A DNA stretch of 64,000 nucleotides, taken from positions 124,001-188,000 of the forward strand of contig CABJBM010000005.1 of assembly GCA_902363835.1 (NCBI GenBank), given 5' to 3'. Below, piece by piece: positions 30,081 to 38,630 of this stretch. How positions within the stretch are numbered: the first letter of the stretch is position 1; every line of letters begins with the position of its first letter. The notes beneath the pieces were generated by a model. The model was not told the DNA's origin and did no database searches. It saw only the letters and a list, made by a program, of their open reading frames with translations. The stretch comes from Lachnospiraceae bacterium (GTDB lineage Bacteria; Bacillota; Clostridia; Lachnospirales; Lachnospiraceae). Made by a program: the position numbers and the translations under genes.

Positions 30081-30452
30081 ATGACGGTTTTGCTTCGCTG
30101 CGTGCTGATATGTGTTTCCATATTGCTCACATTTTATGTACTTAGAAGAATACGCCATTCCAAGATGAAGATAGAGGACTCCATTTTCTGGGTGATGTTT
30201 GCCCTGCTTTTGGTGGTGTTCAGCTTATTTCCCCGATTGGCTGATTTCATATCCCGATTGGTTGGGACTTATTCCACTGCCAATTTTATCTTTACTTTCA
30301 TGATTTTCATTCTGCTGGTAAAGGTTTTTTTCCAGTCCATTAAAATATCCCAGCTGGAGCGGAAAGTGACGGAGTTGATCCAGACCCTGGCTCTGGACCG
30401 GGAAGAGGCAAGGGAGAAGGAGGAATGTCATCGTGAAGCTCACTCTGAATAA
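30081..30452 (+). CDS. DUF2304 membrane protein
   Basis: A 123-residue protein with three hydrophobic segments and a charged C-terminal helix (residues about 92-123). The IRHSKMKIEDSIFWV stretch is typical of DUF2304. Its neighbours are commonly GT2 genes, as here, and it is thought to help a cytoplasmic transferase at the membrane; direct function is not proven. It overlaps the next gene by 20 bases. Confidence 0.82.
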   Translation: MTVLLRCVLICVSILLTFYVLRRIRHSKMKIEDSIFWVMFALLLVVFSLFPRLADFISRLVGTYSTANFIFTFMIFILLVKVFFQSIKISQLERKVTELIQTLALDREEAREKEECHREAHSE

Positions 30453-32037
30453 AAAGGGATTGTGGCTTACGGCGGGAACCATTTTCTTTCTCGCCTTTCT
30501 TTTTATAAAAACCTATAAGGAGACCATTGTGGGGATTCCTTCTCCGGAATTTGAGCCGGTCCGCCGCTTTTACTGGTGGCTGATCGTGTTTGGCTGTGGA
30601 TTTCTGGCCTGTCTTGGAGGGGTCTTGTGGATCATTAAAACTCCGCCCTTCTTATTGTTTCCGGGGACAGTGGTGGTTCTGGGCCTGTTTTACATGATGG
30701 TCCTGACTCCTTTTTCCACACCTGATGAGTCCGCCCATTTTGCCAGCGCTTACCGGCTTTCCAGCCAGCTCATGGGAAAAACGGCAGTGGCTGATGACGC
30801 TTTTCTTTCTCATGCAACGGAGGAGGAAAGGGAGAGGATCAGCCGCGGGGCCAATGTCCTGGTGCGAACGGGAGATGATGTTCCCGGACTTTATACCGGT
30901 GTGGGGCGGACCACATACAATATGGTTCTTAGAGAAATGTTTTCCCTTGATAGCAGCCAGGGACTGACGGTTCGTTATGAAACGCCGGTAAACACTACGC
31001 CTGTGGTTTATCTTCCCCAGGCCCTTGGGATCTGCCTTGCCAGGCTGCTCCATCTGGGATACATCCCTTTGGTATATCTTGGCAGGCTGTTTAATCTTCT
31101 GGCATTTGCAGCCATGGCGTCCTTGTCCGTCAGGATTATGCCTTTTAAAAAAGAGCTTTTGATGGCTGTGTCCTGCCTTCCAATGACCCTTCACCTGGCA
31201 GCGTCCTTTTCCTATGACACTGCTTTTATTGGTCTGTCCATGATGTTTCTGGCCTGGTGTTTTTTCCTTGCCTTTGAAAAAGAGAAAGTTACGGTAAAGG
31301 ATACGGTGGTTCTTGCCCTTTTGCTGATTCTTCTGGAACCTGGAAAAATCGTTTATCTTCCGGTGGCTGGTATCTGCCTGTTTATTCCTGCTTCCAAATT
31401 CGAGTCTAAAAAGCATTACTGGATCTCTGTTATAAGCGTCATAACTGCTGTTATTCTGGCAGTATTTCTGGTAAACCGGCTGGTCCTTTCTGCGTGGGCC
31501 ACCTCCACAGAAAGCTATGTGGGCTGGAGTGAAGCGGCAGGATATACGCTGCAGGATGTATGGGATCATCCCTATCGCATCTTCCGGGTCTATTATGAGA
31601 CCCTGGTGACTCAGTTTGATTATTATCTGACTACCATGCTTGGAGGATTTCTCGGCAATTTGGACCCTAACCTGACAGTTCCTCCGTACTGTCTTTCCAT
31701 CCTCTGGTATGTGCTGTTTGTCAGCGTCATAAGGCGGGAAGGAGAAGAGGCTCCAATGACCGGAGGACAGAAGCTTTGGATGGTTTTTCTGGTGTTTTTA
31801 AGCACATGTCTGGTTCTGGCCTCCATGCTGTTGGGCTGGACACCAAGGGAGCTTACCTATATAACGGGAGTCCAGGGAAGGTATTTTATCCCTCTGCTGC
31901 CCCTTGTGCTGCTGGTCATATTTGATAAACGCCTGGTCACAAGCCTGGATTTAAGGAAAAGTGCATGGTATCTGGAGTGTTTTGTAAGCATCTATGCCCT
32001 GATACGCATTTGTTCTACGGCGTGTCTGCGTTATTGA
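30433..32037 (+). CDS. DUF2142 membrane protein, GT-C-like
   Basis: A 534-residue membrane protein with about 11-12 hydrophobic segments. TPFSTPDESAHF near residue 98 is the conserved acidic motif of the first outer loop, comparable to the catalytic Asp/Glu of GT-C transferases. The start is GTG at 30433, with AAGGAGG about 8 bases upstream. With the polyprenyl-phosphate-type GT2 and DUF2304 genes it forms a plausible system to add a sugar on the outer face of the membrane. Confidence 0.84.
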   Translation: MKLTLNKKGLWLTAGTIFFLAFLFIKTYKETIVGIPSPEFEPVRRFYWWLIVFGCGFLACLGGVLWIIKTPPFLLFPGTVVVLGLFYMMVLTPFSTPDESAHFASAYRLSSQLMGKTAVADDAFLSHATEEERERISRGANVLVRTGDDVPGLYTGVGRTTYNMVLREMFSLDSSQGLTVRYETPVNTTPVVYLPQALGICLARLLHLGYIPLVYLGRLFNLLAFAAMASLSVRIMPFKKELLMAVSCLPMTLHLAASFSYDTAFIGLSMMFLAWCFFLAFEKEKVTVKDTVVLALLLILLEPGKIVYLPVAGICLFIPASKFESKKHYWISVISVITAVILAVFLVNRLVLSAWATSTESYVGWSEAAGYTLQDVWDHPYRIFRVYYETLVTQFDYYLTTMLGGFLGNLDPNLTVPPYCLSILWYVLFVSVIRREGEEAPMTGGQKLWMVFLVFLSTCLVLASMLLGWTPRELTYITGVQGRYFIPLLPLVLLVIFDKRLVTSLDLRKSAWYLECFVSIYALIRICSTACLRY

Positions 32038-32096
32038 TTTATGGAAAGGCAATGAGCCAAAGTAAATCTCTTGATCTTGGCGCCTGCCTGCGGGGG

Positions 32097-32128
32097 CAAA
32101 TACTCCGCAGCTTGCTACGGAATATTTG
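32097..32128 (+). promoter_or_regulatory. Hairpin in the leader of the next GT2 gene
   Basis: CAAATACTCCGCAGC pairs with GCTACGGAATATTTG at 13 of 15 positions with a 2-base loop. GCAATGAG at 32050-32057 and CTACGGA inside the hairpin recall the structured element at 48687, so this may be a decayed relative. Confidence 0.4.
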
Positions 32129-32151
32129 ACTGGAAAGTAGAGGAAATTACA

Positions 32152-33105
32152 ATGGAAGAAAAAAGGCAGGAAAAAAACGTTGATGTGATCATTCCTGTAT
32201 ATAAGCCGGATGAGACGTTAAAACGTCTTTTAAAATGTCTGGGAGAGCAGTCCTACCCCATCCGGCGGATTATCATTATGAACACGGAACGGCCCTATTG
32301 GAAGGAAGAGGAATACGCCTGGGTGCCTAACTTAGAAGTGCATCATGTGACAAAAGAGGAGTTTGACCATGGCGGAACCAGGAACAAGGGAGCCGGTTAT
32401 TCTCAGGCAGATGTCATGGTGTTCATGACTGATGACGCGGTTCCGGCTGATAAGAATTTAATAAAAGCGCTGGTTAAGGGCCTTGACCAGACAGGAAAAG
32501 GCGGAGAAAAAGTGGTTGCAGCCTATGGAAGACAGCTGCCAAACCCTGACTGCGCCCTGGCAGAGCAGTATACCCGTTCTTTTAACTATCCGGAGCAAAG
32601 CCGGGTAAAGACTGGTAAGGATTTAAAGGAATTGGGGATCAAGACTTTTTTTGCCTCTAATGTCTGCTGTGCCTATGACAGGGCCGAATTTTTAAAGGCA
32701 GGGGGATTTACAGGGAAGACTATTTTTAATGAAGATATGATTTATGCGGGAAATGCGGTGAGGCACCGGGGACAGGCGGTTGCCTATGCAGCTGATGCCA
32801 AAGTATATCATTCTCACAATTACAGCTGCATTGCCCAGTTTAAGCGGAACTTTGACTTAGCAGTATCCCAGGCGGACCACCCGGAGGTATTTGAAGGGAT
32901 CCGCTCGGAAGGCGAGGGGATCCGCCTTGTGAAAAAGACCTGCGCCTGGCTTGTAAAAGAAGGGAAGCCCTGGCTGGTTCCCGGGGTGATCGTGAAAAGC
33001 GGTTTTAAATATATGGGGTACCTTTTGGGAAAACGGTACCGCAGTCTGCCCGGAAGGCTGGTTTTAAGCTTTACTATGAATAAGGAGTATTGGAATAAAG
33101 AGTGA
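32152..33105 (+). CDS. glycosyltransferase family 2, rhamnosyltransferase-like
   Basis: A 317-residue GT2 enzyme. IIPVYKPDETL, EEFDHGGTRNKGA near residue 65 and MTDDAVPAD near residue 85 are the marks of the RgpB/rhamnosyltransferase branch. The start at 32152 follows AGAGGAAA; the frame is open to 32071, but that part covers the leader hairpin. A strong terminator follows, so it closes the first polysaccharide region. Confidence 0.9.
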   Translation: MEEKRQEKNVDVIIPVYKPDETLKRLLKCLGEQSYPIRRIIIMNTERPYWKEEEYAWVPNLEVHHVTKEEFDHGGTRNKGAGYSQADVMVFMTDDAVPADKNLIKALVKGLDQTGKGGEKVVAAYGRQLPNPDCALAEQYTRSFNYPEQSRVKTGKDLKELGIKTFFASNVCCAYDRAEFLKAGGFTGKTIFNEDMIYAGNAVRHRGQAVAYAADAKVYHSHNYSCIAQFKRNFDLAVSQADHPEVFEGIRSEGEGIRLVKKTCAWLVKEGKPWLVPGVIVKSGFKYMGYLLGKRYRSLPGRLVLSFTMNKEYWNKE

Positions 33106-33116
33106 CGAAACATTGC

Positions 33117-33160
33117 GTCAGACAATCCGGTAAAAAACCGGACTGTTTGACGTTTATTTT
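33117..33160 (+). terminator. Terminator after the GT2 gene
   Basis: Arms of 15 bases (33117-33131 and 33137-33151) pair at 14 positions including a wobble, with core TCCGGT/ACCGGA and an AAAAA loop, followed by a T-rich run. Its T tract overlaps the -35 box of the next promoter. Confidence 0.85.
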
Positions 33161-33181
33161 TTCTCCCTGATTTAGTATAAT
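33153..33181 (+). promoter_or_regulatory. Promoter of the sensor operon (TTTATT form)
   Basis: TTTATT (33153-33158), 17 bases, TATAAT (33176-33181), preceded by GATTTAG as at the glf promoter. Confidence 0.66.
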
Positions 33182-33214
33182 AATTTCAGTGCTATTTGAA
33201 AAAAGGGGATAACC

Positions 33215-34255
33215 ATGGATAACAGAAAGAAAAGCCTGCTGCTGCTTGTGCTGGGCGGATTGTCCGGCATTGTATTCCTTACACTTTTGACCTCCTCCTT
33301 TTACGGATATGTGTTAAAAAAGATCGGAGTGGAGCATGCGGAAAATATCAGGACTTACCGGTACCACTATGTTATGATCATCAATAACCTGGATTCCCAG
33401 TTCTGGAATGACGTGTATCAAAGCGTACAAAAGGAAGCGTCCCTGCATGATGCTTATGTGGAGCTTAAGGGAAGGAACCAGTCATCAGAGTATACTGCCG
33501 TGGATTTCATGGATATGAGCATAGCGGCAAAGGTGGATGGGATTTTGCTGGAATTTACGGGAGAAGAAAATTTAGAGGAACGGATCAATGAAGCGGCTGC
33601 AAAAGGAATTCCTGTGGTAACCATATTAAACGATGCGCCTGCAACTGACCGGAAAAGCTACGTTGGAATCAATTCCTATGAGCTGGGCCAGGAATACGGA
33701 AATCAGATTTTAAAAACTTTGCCTTCCAATTCCCAAAAGGCCAGAGTGATGGTGCTTCTTCATGACAATTCCATTGACAGCAACCAGTCTCAGATCTTTA
33801 ACCAGATCAACAACCGGATGGTCACCTCAAGGGAAACCGGGGACAGGATTAAGGTGGAAGAAAGTAAGATTCCCTCCGGACGGGCTTTTGAAGCAGAGGA
33901 AATTGTGCGCAACTTATTTCAGAATCCCCAGGGGCCGCCGGACATCATTGTGTGCATGGATGAGGTGGATACGGAGGCAGTGTACCAGGCGGTCATAGAC
34001 TACAACTGCGTAGGCGAGACCCAGGTCATCGGCTATTATAAATCAAGGGCAGCTTTAGAGGCGGTGAGAAAAGGCACCATGGCCATGAGCCTTTGCATTG
34101 ATACCGGCCAGATGGGAAAATTCAGCGTGCAGGCTCTCACAGAGTCAATACAAGACGGGAGGACCAACTCCTTTTACAGTGTGGATTTGCAGTTTGTGAC
34201 AAAGGAAAATGCGTCAGATTTCATGAGTAATCAGTGGAGCGGATATGAAAAATAA
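33215..34255 (+). CDS. membrane-anchored sugar-binding protein, sensor partner
   Basis: A 346-residue type I periplasmic-binding-protein fold with one N-terminal membrane helix (about residues 8-30) and no lipobox, so it is held as a signal anchor. MIINNLDSQFWNDVYQ starts the binding domain. It overlaps the YesM-type kinase gene by 11 bases. Such triplets of binding protein, kinase and AraC regulator are common in Clostridia, where the binding protein reports the sugar to the kinase. The ligand is unknown, but the importers downstream point to a pentose or aldose. Confidence 0.87.
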   Translation: MDNRKKSLLLLVLGGLSGIVFLTLLTSSFYGYVLKKIGVEHAENIRTYRYHYVMIINNLDSQFWNDVYQSVQKEASLHDAYVELKGRNQSSEYTAVDFMDMSIAAKVDGILLEFTGEENLEERINEAAAKGIPVVTILNDAPATDRKSYVGINSYELGQEYGNQILKTLPSNSQKARVMVLLHDNSIDSNQSQIFNQINNRMVTSRETGDRIKVEESKIPSGRAFEAEEIVRNLFQNPQGPPDIIVCMDEVDTEAVYQAVIDYNCVGETQVIGYYKSRAALEAVRKGTMAMSLCIDTGQMGKFSVQALTESIQDGRTNSFYSVDLQFVTKENASDFMSNQWSGYEK

Positions 34256-35756
34256 ATGGAAACACCTATGGGAAAACCTGCCCATCGCCCGTAAGCTGTT
34301 TTTGGAAATTGCGGTGACGGCAGCCACGCTTTTTGCCAGCAATCTATTCATTTACGCCCAGATCAACCAGATGGTGGAGCGTATGAATTCCGTGTACATA
34401 AGTAATGTGAATTTAAATGAACTGTCAGATGTTTTTTCTGATGTGCAGAATTACATGTACAAATATTTACAGGTAAAGGATTCTGAGTCTCTGACCGATT
34501 ATTACCGGGCGGAGCAGGATTACAGGAAGCTGCTGGAAGGGCTTAACATTGCCGTGACCGATAACCAGATCCAGATCCTGGAGAAAAATATCCGCAACAT
34601 ATCGGACAGCTATCTGGCCGTCACAGATGAGACGGTACAAGCTAAGCGGGGGCAGAATGTGGAAAAATACAAAAGCTCTTACGAATCCGCCTTGAAGCTT
34701 TACCAGTTCATCAACCATGATATTTCGGTCTTAAACAGCCGTCAGTTTAAAAACAATTCTGCCAGCTATCAGACTCTTCAGGCAGCCCTTCAGTATCTGG
34801 AGGTTATAAGCTCCGTGATTTTAATGATCGTCATGGTCATAAGCCTGACGGTCATGATGATGATGACAAAGGATATTGTCACTCCTCTTACCAACCTTGC
34901 CCATACGGCAAAGCTGGTAGGACAGGGAAACTTCCATGTAAAGGTGCCGGCCATAGGCACAGGGGATGAGCTGGGAATTGTAACAGGCACATTTAACCAG
35001 ATGGTGGACAGTTTGGACGAGTATGTGAATAAAATCAAAGAGGGTGCAAAAAAGGAACAGGAGATGAAAAAGCGGGAGCTTTTAATGGAAAACCATTTAA
35101 AGGAGGCCCAGCTAAAGTATCTCCAATCCCAGATCAATCCCCATTTTCTGTTTAATTCTTTAAATGCGGGAGTCCAGCTGGCCATGATGGAGGATGCGGA
35201 GAAAACCTCGGTATTTATGGAGAAAATGGCGGATTTTTTCCGCTATAATGTGAAAAAGGGTTCAAGGGATGCCACCATCCGTGAAGAGGTGGAGGCGGTA
35301 GAAAACTATGTCTACATATTAAATGTCCGTTTTGCAGGAGACATCCGGTATCATTCCAGGATCCATGAACAGGTTATGGATTTTCCCATTCCAAGTATGA
35401 TTTTGCAGCCTTTGGTGGAAAATGCAGTGACCCATGGAATCAGGAATATGGAAGGGCTGGGAGAGATACATTTGAATGTGGAGGATCATGGGGAAAAAAT
35501 AGAGATCCGCATCAGGGACAATGGAATAGGAATGGAAGAGGACGAGCTTGACAGGATACGCACGGCCGGCCCGGTCAATGAGAAGGCGGATTCTACCGGG
35601 ATCGGCATCCACAATGTGATTTCCCGGCTGGAGCTTTATTATAATGAGGACAATATTTTCCACATTTCCAGTGAGGGAAAAGATAAAGGAACCACTGTAA
35701 TCCTAAGGATTCCAAAAAGAGGGGGAGATGTACATGTTTCGCATACTGGTAGCTGA
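34245..35756 (+). CDS. sensor histidine kinase, YesM/LytS type
   Basis: A 503-residue membrane kinase. One membrane helix at about residues 19-38, an extracytoplasmic helical region to about 185, a second membrane helix at 187-209, a HAMP domain to about 260, then a His_kinase domain with the phospho-accepting His300 in INPHFLFNSLN. The ATPase domain has VENAVTHG, RDNGIGM and GIGIHNV. It should phosphorylate the YesN-type regulator, whose gene overlaps it by 23 bases, on a sugar signal from the binding protein upstream. Confidence 0.94.
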   Translation: MKNKWKHLWENLPIARKLFLEIAVTAATLFASNLFIYAQINQMVERMNSVYISNVNLNELSDVFSDVQNYMYKYLQVKDSESLTDYYRAEQDYRKLLEGLNIAVTDNQIQILEKNIRNISDSYLAVTDETVQAKRGQNVEKYKSSYESALKLYQFINHDISVLNSRQFKNNSASYQTLQAALQYLEVISSVILMIVMVISLTVMMMMTKDIVTPLTNLAHTAKLVGQGNFHVKVPAIGTGDELGIVTGTFNQMVDSLDEYVNKIKEGAKKEQEMKKRELLMENHLKEAQLKYLQSQINPHFLFNSLNAGVQLAMMEDAEKTSVFMEKMADFFRYNVKKGSRDATIREEVEAVENYVYILNVRFAGDIRYHSRIHEQVMDFPIPSMILQPLVENAVTHGIRNMEGLGEIHLNVEDHGEKIEIRIRDNGIGMEEDELDRIRTAGPVNEKADSTGIGIHNVISRLELYYNEDNIFHISSEGKDKGTTVILRIPKRGGDVHVSHTGS

Positions 35757-37320
35757 TGACGAGGGAATTATGCTGGAATCCATCAGCCATATCATAAAAT
35801 CCAACTTTGGCAGTGACTGTGAGATTGCCTGCGTCAAGACAGGCAGGGCAGTTGTTGAACAGGCCGGTTCTTTCCGGCCGGATATTGCATTTGTGGACAT
35901 CCAGATGCCGGGATTAAACGGGATCCAGGCCATCAAAGAGGTGCGCAAATTTAATCCTTCCGTTGTATTCATCATCATAACGGCCTATGATAAATTTTCT
36001 TATGCCCAGGAGGCGGTGAACTTAGGAGTCATGGAATTCATCATGAAGCCGGTCAATAAAAAGAAGATTCTGGATGTGTGCGTAAAAGCCATGCACCAGG
36101 TGGAGGAGGCCAGACAGAGGCTGAGCGATGATTTAAGGATCAGGGAAAAGCTTGAGATCGTAATTCCCATGATTGAAAGCGGGTTCATTTACAACGTGCT
36201 TCAGGAAGACTCAGAGCTTTCCCAAAGCGGATATCTTGAAATGCTGGACATAAAAAAGCCTTATGGCTTTATGCTTGTCCTGGAATTCGGGGACAGCATT
36301 GAAGGGGGGACCATGACCAATGCCATAGGGGTCAGCGTCCGGGTGAACAAGCATTATTCCATGGTCAGGGAGATTGTAAAGGATTACTTTGACTGCGTCA
36401 TAGGGCCTGCTATGGGAAACCGGCTGGTGCTGTTCCTTTCCTTTGAACAGGAAAAGGTGAGGTATGAGGAACGGGTGGAAATCATTACAAGGACCAGGAA
36501 CATGATCCATAAGCTGGAAAGCGCCACGGATATTAAGTGCAGGGGAGGGATCGGTTCCGTAAAGCCTTTGGAAGGGATCCGGGAGTCCTATAAGGAGGCC
36601 TTAAAGTCTCTGCGGGAAAGTGACAGCCATGTGGTGCATATTACCGATATCCCTGCAGTGTCTTATTATGACGGGGAATATCCCCTGGACTTAGAAAACC
36701 AGTACCTTGAAAGGGGGACAAAGGCGGATCGGGAAGGGGCCTTGTCCTGTGCCGGGGAATTTTTTGACTGGATGATGATTCATGACGGAAATGTGCGGTC
36801 TAACGTTGAAATAAAGATATTGGAACTGGTTATGAGGCTTGAGGGGCGGGCTTTTGAGGCCGGGAATGTCCGTTATGGGTTCCGCTACCGGGAAAATTAT
36901 TTGGAGGAGTTAAGGGAAGCCTCGGATGCAGAGGCACTTAAGCGCTGGTTTTTAGATAAGACAAGGGAGGTGTGCGAAAACATCAGCACTTCCAGGGAAA
37001 GAGAATATGAAAATGTTGTTTCCAGGGTCAAGGGCTATATTAATGAGAATTATGCCAGGGACATATCCCTTGACGATGTTTCCAGAATGGTTGACATAAG
37101 TCCTTATTATTTCAGCAAATTGTTCAAACAGGAGGTGGGAGAGAATTTCATAGAATATGTGACCAGAACCAGGATTAAAAACGCCAGGCGTCTTCTGGAA
37201 GATTCCAGATACAGCATTAAGGAGGTATGTATCATGTCCGGTTACAGTGATCCCAATTATTTCAGCCGGATATTTAAAAAGTATGAAGGAATGACGCCAA
37301 GCGAATACAGGGAGAGGTAA
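35734..37320 (+). CDS. response regulator, YesN/AraC type
   Basis: A 528-residue regulator. The receiver domain (1-120) has the acidic pair DDE and phospho-accepting Asp55 in FVDIQMPG, a middle region of about 290 residues, and a C-terminal AraC DNA-binding domain (about 430-528) with ISPYYFSKLFKQEVG and GYSDPNYFSRIFKK. The start at 35734 is preferred over the ATG at 35728 because the GGGGG ribosome site is 8 bases away rather than 2. It likely activates the binding protein and importer genes downstream. Confidence 0.93.
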   Translation: MFRILVADDEGIMLESISHIIKSNFGSDCEIACVKTGRAVVEQAGSFRPDIAFVDIQMPGLNGIQAIKEVRKFNPSVVFIIITAYDKFSYAQEAVNLGVMEFIMKPVNKKKILDVCVKAMHQVEEARQRLSDDLRIREKLEIVIPMIESGFIYNVLQEDSELSQSGYLEMLDIKKPYGFMLVLEFGDSIEGGTMTNAIGVSVRVNKHYSMVREIVKDYFDCVIGPAMGNRLVLFLSFEQEKVRYEERVEIITRTRNMIHKLESATDIKCRGGIGSVKPLEGIRESYKEALKSLRESDSHVVHITDIPAVSYYDGEYPLDLENQYLERGTKADREGALSCAGEFFDWMMIHDGNVRSNVEIKILELVMRLEGRAFEAGNVRYGFRYRENYLEELREASDAEALKRWFLDKTREVCENISTSREREYENVVSRVKGYINENYARDISLDDVSRMVDISPYYFSKLFKQEVGENFIEYVTRTRIKNARRLLEDSRYSIKEVCIMSGYSDPNYFSRIFKKYEGMTPSEYRER

Positions 37321-37325
37321 ACGTT

Positions 37326-38375
37326 ATGAAAATGGGGCGAGGGAGATTGTTACTGGCAGTGCTGCTTTGCTGCGTTTTGGCAGCAGGCTGTACAAATACC
37401 AAAGCTGAAGCAGAGACCCAGACTTCTGCAAAAGCCGGGGAGAAGCCCTTACAGATCGGGATGAGCTTTGATTCCTTTGTGATCGAGCGATGGATCAGGG
37501 AGCGGGATGTTTTTGTATCAACCGCAAAGGAGCTGGGGGCTCAGGTTAATGTACAAAATGCCAATGGGGATGTAAATGAACAGATCGAACAAATTAAGTA
37601 CTTCATAAAAAAGCAGATGGATGTGATTGTGGTGGTGGCAGGAGACTGCGAAGCCTTATCCGATGTCATGAAAAAGGCAAAGGACGCGGGAATTAAGACC
37701 ATAAGCTATGACCGTCTGATCCGAAATGCGGAATGTGATATATACATATCCTTTGATAGCCGGGAGGTGGGAACTCTGATGGCGGAAAGCCTGGTGGCGA
37801 ACATTCCTGAAGGAGGGAAGATTTTCATGATCCAGGGTCCTGAATCAGATCATAATGTGGCAATGATCCGGGAGGGCTTTGAATCGGTGATCCAGGGAAA
37901 AAATCTGGAGGTGGTCTATCAGAGCAATTGTGAGGGCTGGCTTGCGGAGCATGCCTTTGATTATGTCAAGGAAGCCCTGGAAGAGCATCCGGATGTAAAG
38001 GGAATCATGTGCGGAAACGACGATCTTGCTACCCAGGTTTTCCGGGCCCTGTCAGAGGACCGGATGGCAGGAAGAGTGTGCCTGGTGGGGCAGGACGGGG
38101 ATTTAATGGCCTGTCAGAGGATCGTGGAAGGAACCCAGAACATGACGGCCTTTAAATCCGTGGAGGAAGAAGCCAGAATTGCTGCGGAATACGCGGTGAA
38201 ACTGGGAAAAGGGGAGCCTTTGGAGGGAATTAAAACCACCATTGACGACGGAACCTATGATGTTCCCAGTCTGGAGCTAAGGCCCGTGGCAGTTACTAAG
38301 GAAAATATGGATTCCATTATCATTCAGGGGGGATTTCATGGAAAAGAGGATGTGTACCTGAATGTGAAGCAGTAA
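37326..38375 (+). CDS. XylF-like sugar-binding lipoprotein
   Basis: A 349-residue lipoprotein (lipobox LAAGC, Cys22) with a type I binding fold of the xylose group; SYDRLIRNAECDIYISFD near residue 130 and MCGNDDLATQ near residue 230 are characteristic. It is 5 bases after the regulator gene. It probably serves the importer encoded at 42944-46955, which in other genomes would follow directly; here the tryptophanase module separates them. The final codons lie in the direct repeat shared with 42775-42845. Confidence 0.9.
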   Translation: MKMGRGRLLLAVLLCCVLAAGCTNTKAEAETQTSAKAGEKPLQIGMSFDSFVIERWIRERDVFVSTAKELGAQVNVQNANGDVNEQIEQIKYFIKKQMDVIVVVAGDCEALSDVMKKAKDAGIKTISYDRLIRNAECDIYISFDSREVGTLMAESLVANIPEGGKIFMIQGPESDHNVAMIREGFESVIQGKNLEVVYQSNCEGWLAEHAFDYVKEALEEHPDVKGIMCGNDDLATQVFRALSEDRMAGRVCLVGQDGDLMACQRIVEGTQNMTAFKSVEEEARIAAEYAVKLGKGEPLEGIKTTIDDGTYDVPSLELRPVAVTKENMDSIIIQGGFHGKEDVYLNVKQ

Positions 38376-38424
38376 CAGCATTTTCTTGCGGCGAAAAAGT
38401 CCTGAGCAATCAGGGCTTTTTTAT
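38356..38424 (+). repeat. Left direct repeat bounding the tryptophanase module
   Basis: About 70 bases, from ACCTGAAT in the last codons of the XylF-like gene through the terminator, match 42775-42845 with few changes. The longest identical core runs from AGCATTTTCTTGC to GTCCTGAGC with one mismatch. Confidence 0.85.
38394..38424 (+). terminator. Terminator after the XylF-like gene
   Basis: AAAAAGTCCTGA and TCAGGGCTTTTT form 12 pairs with one wobble and a GCAA loop, followed by T residues. A near copy is at 42813-42842. Confidence 0.88.
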
Positions 38425-38630
38425 TATGGGCATTGGCCTGTTTTTCTTTAGTGGAGCCATGGATGTCATTTAAGAAGCCAATAACAACCTGATTTGCAGT
38501 CACTAGATATATATCATAATAAAAATGTTATGATGCCACATTTTTTAGTCATTTTACAAAATGATCCTATGGTATTAAAATAAAATTATATTAAAAATAT
38601 ACATAAAAAGCAAAAGGAGAGAAAGTAAAC

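Noticed and set aside
38530..38583. 17-codon open frame before tnaA as a TnaC-type leader peptide
   Set aside because: It has no Trp codon and no ribosome site; another 15-codon frame at about 38427 also lacks Trp. Tryptophan-sensing attenuation of the E. coli type is not supported.
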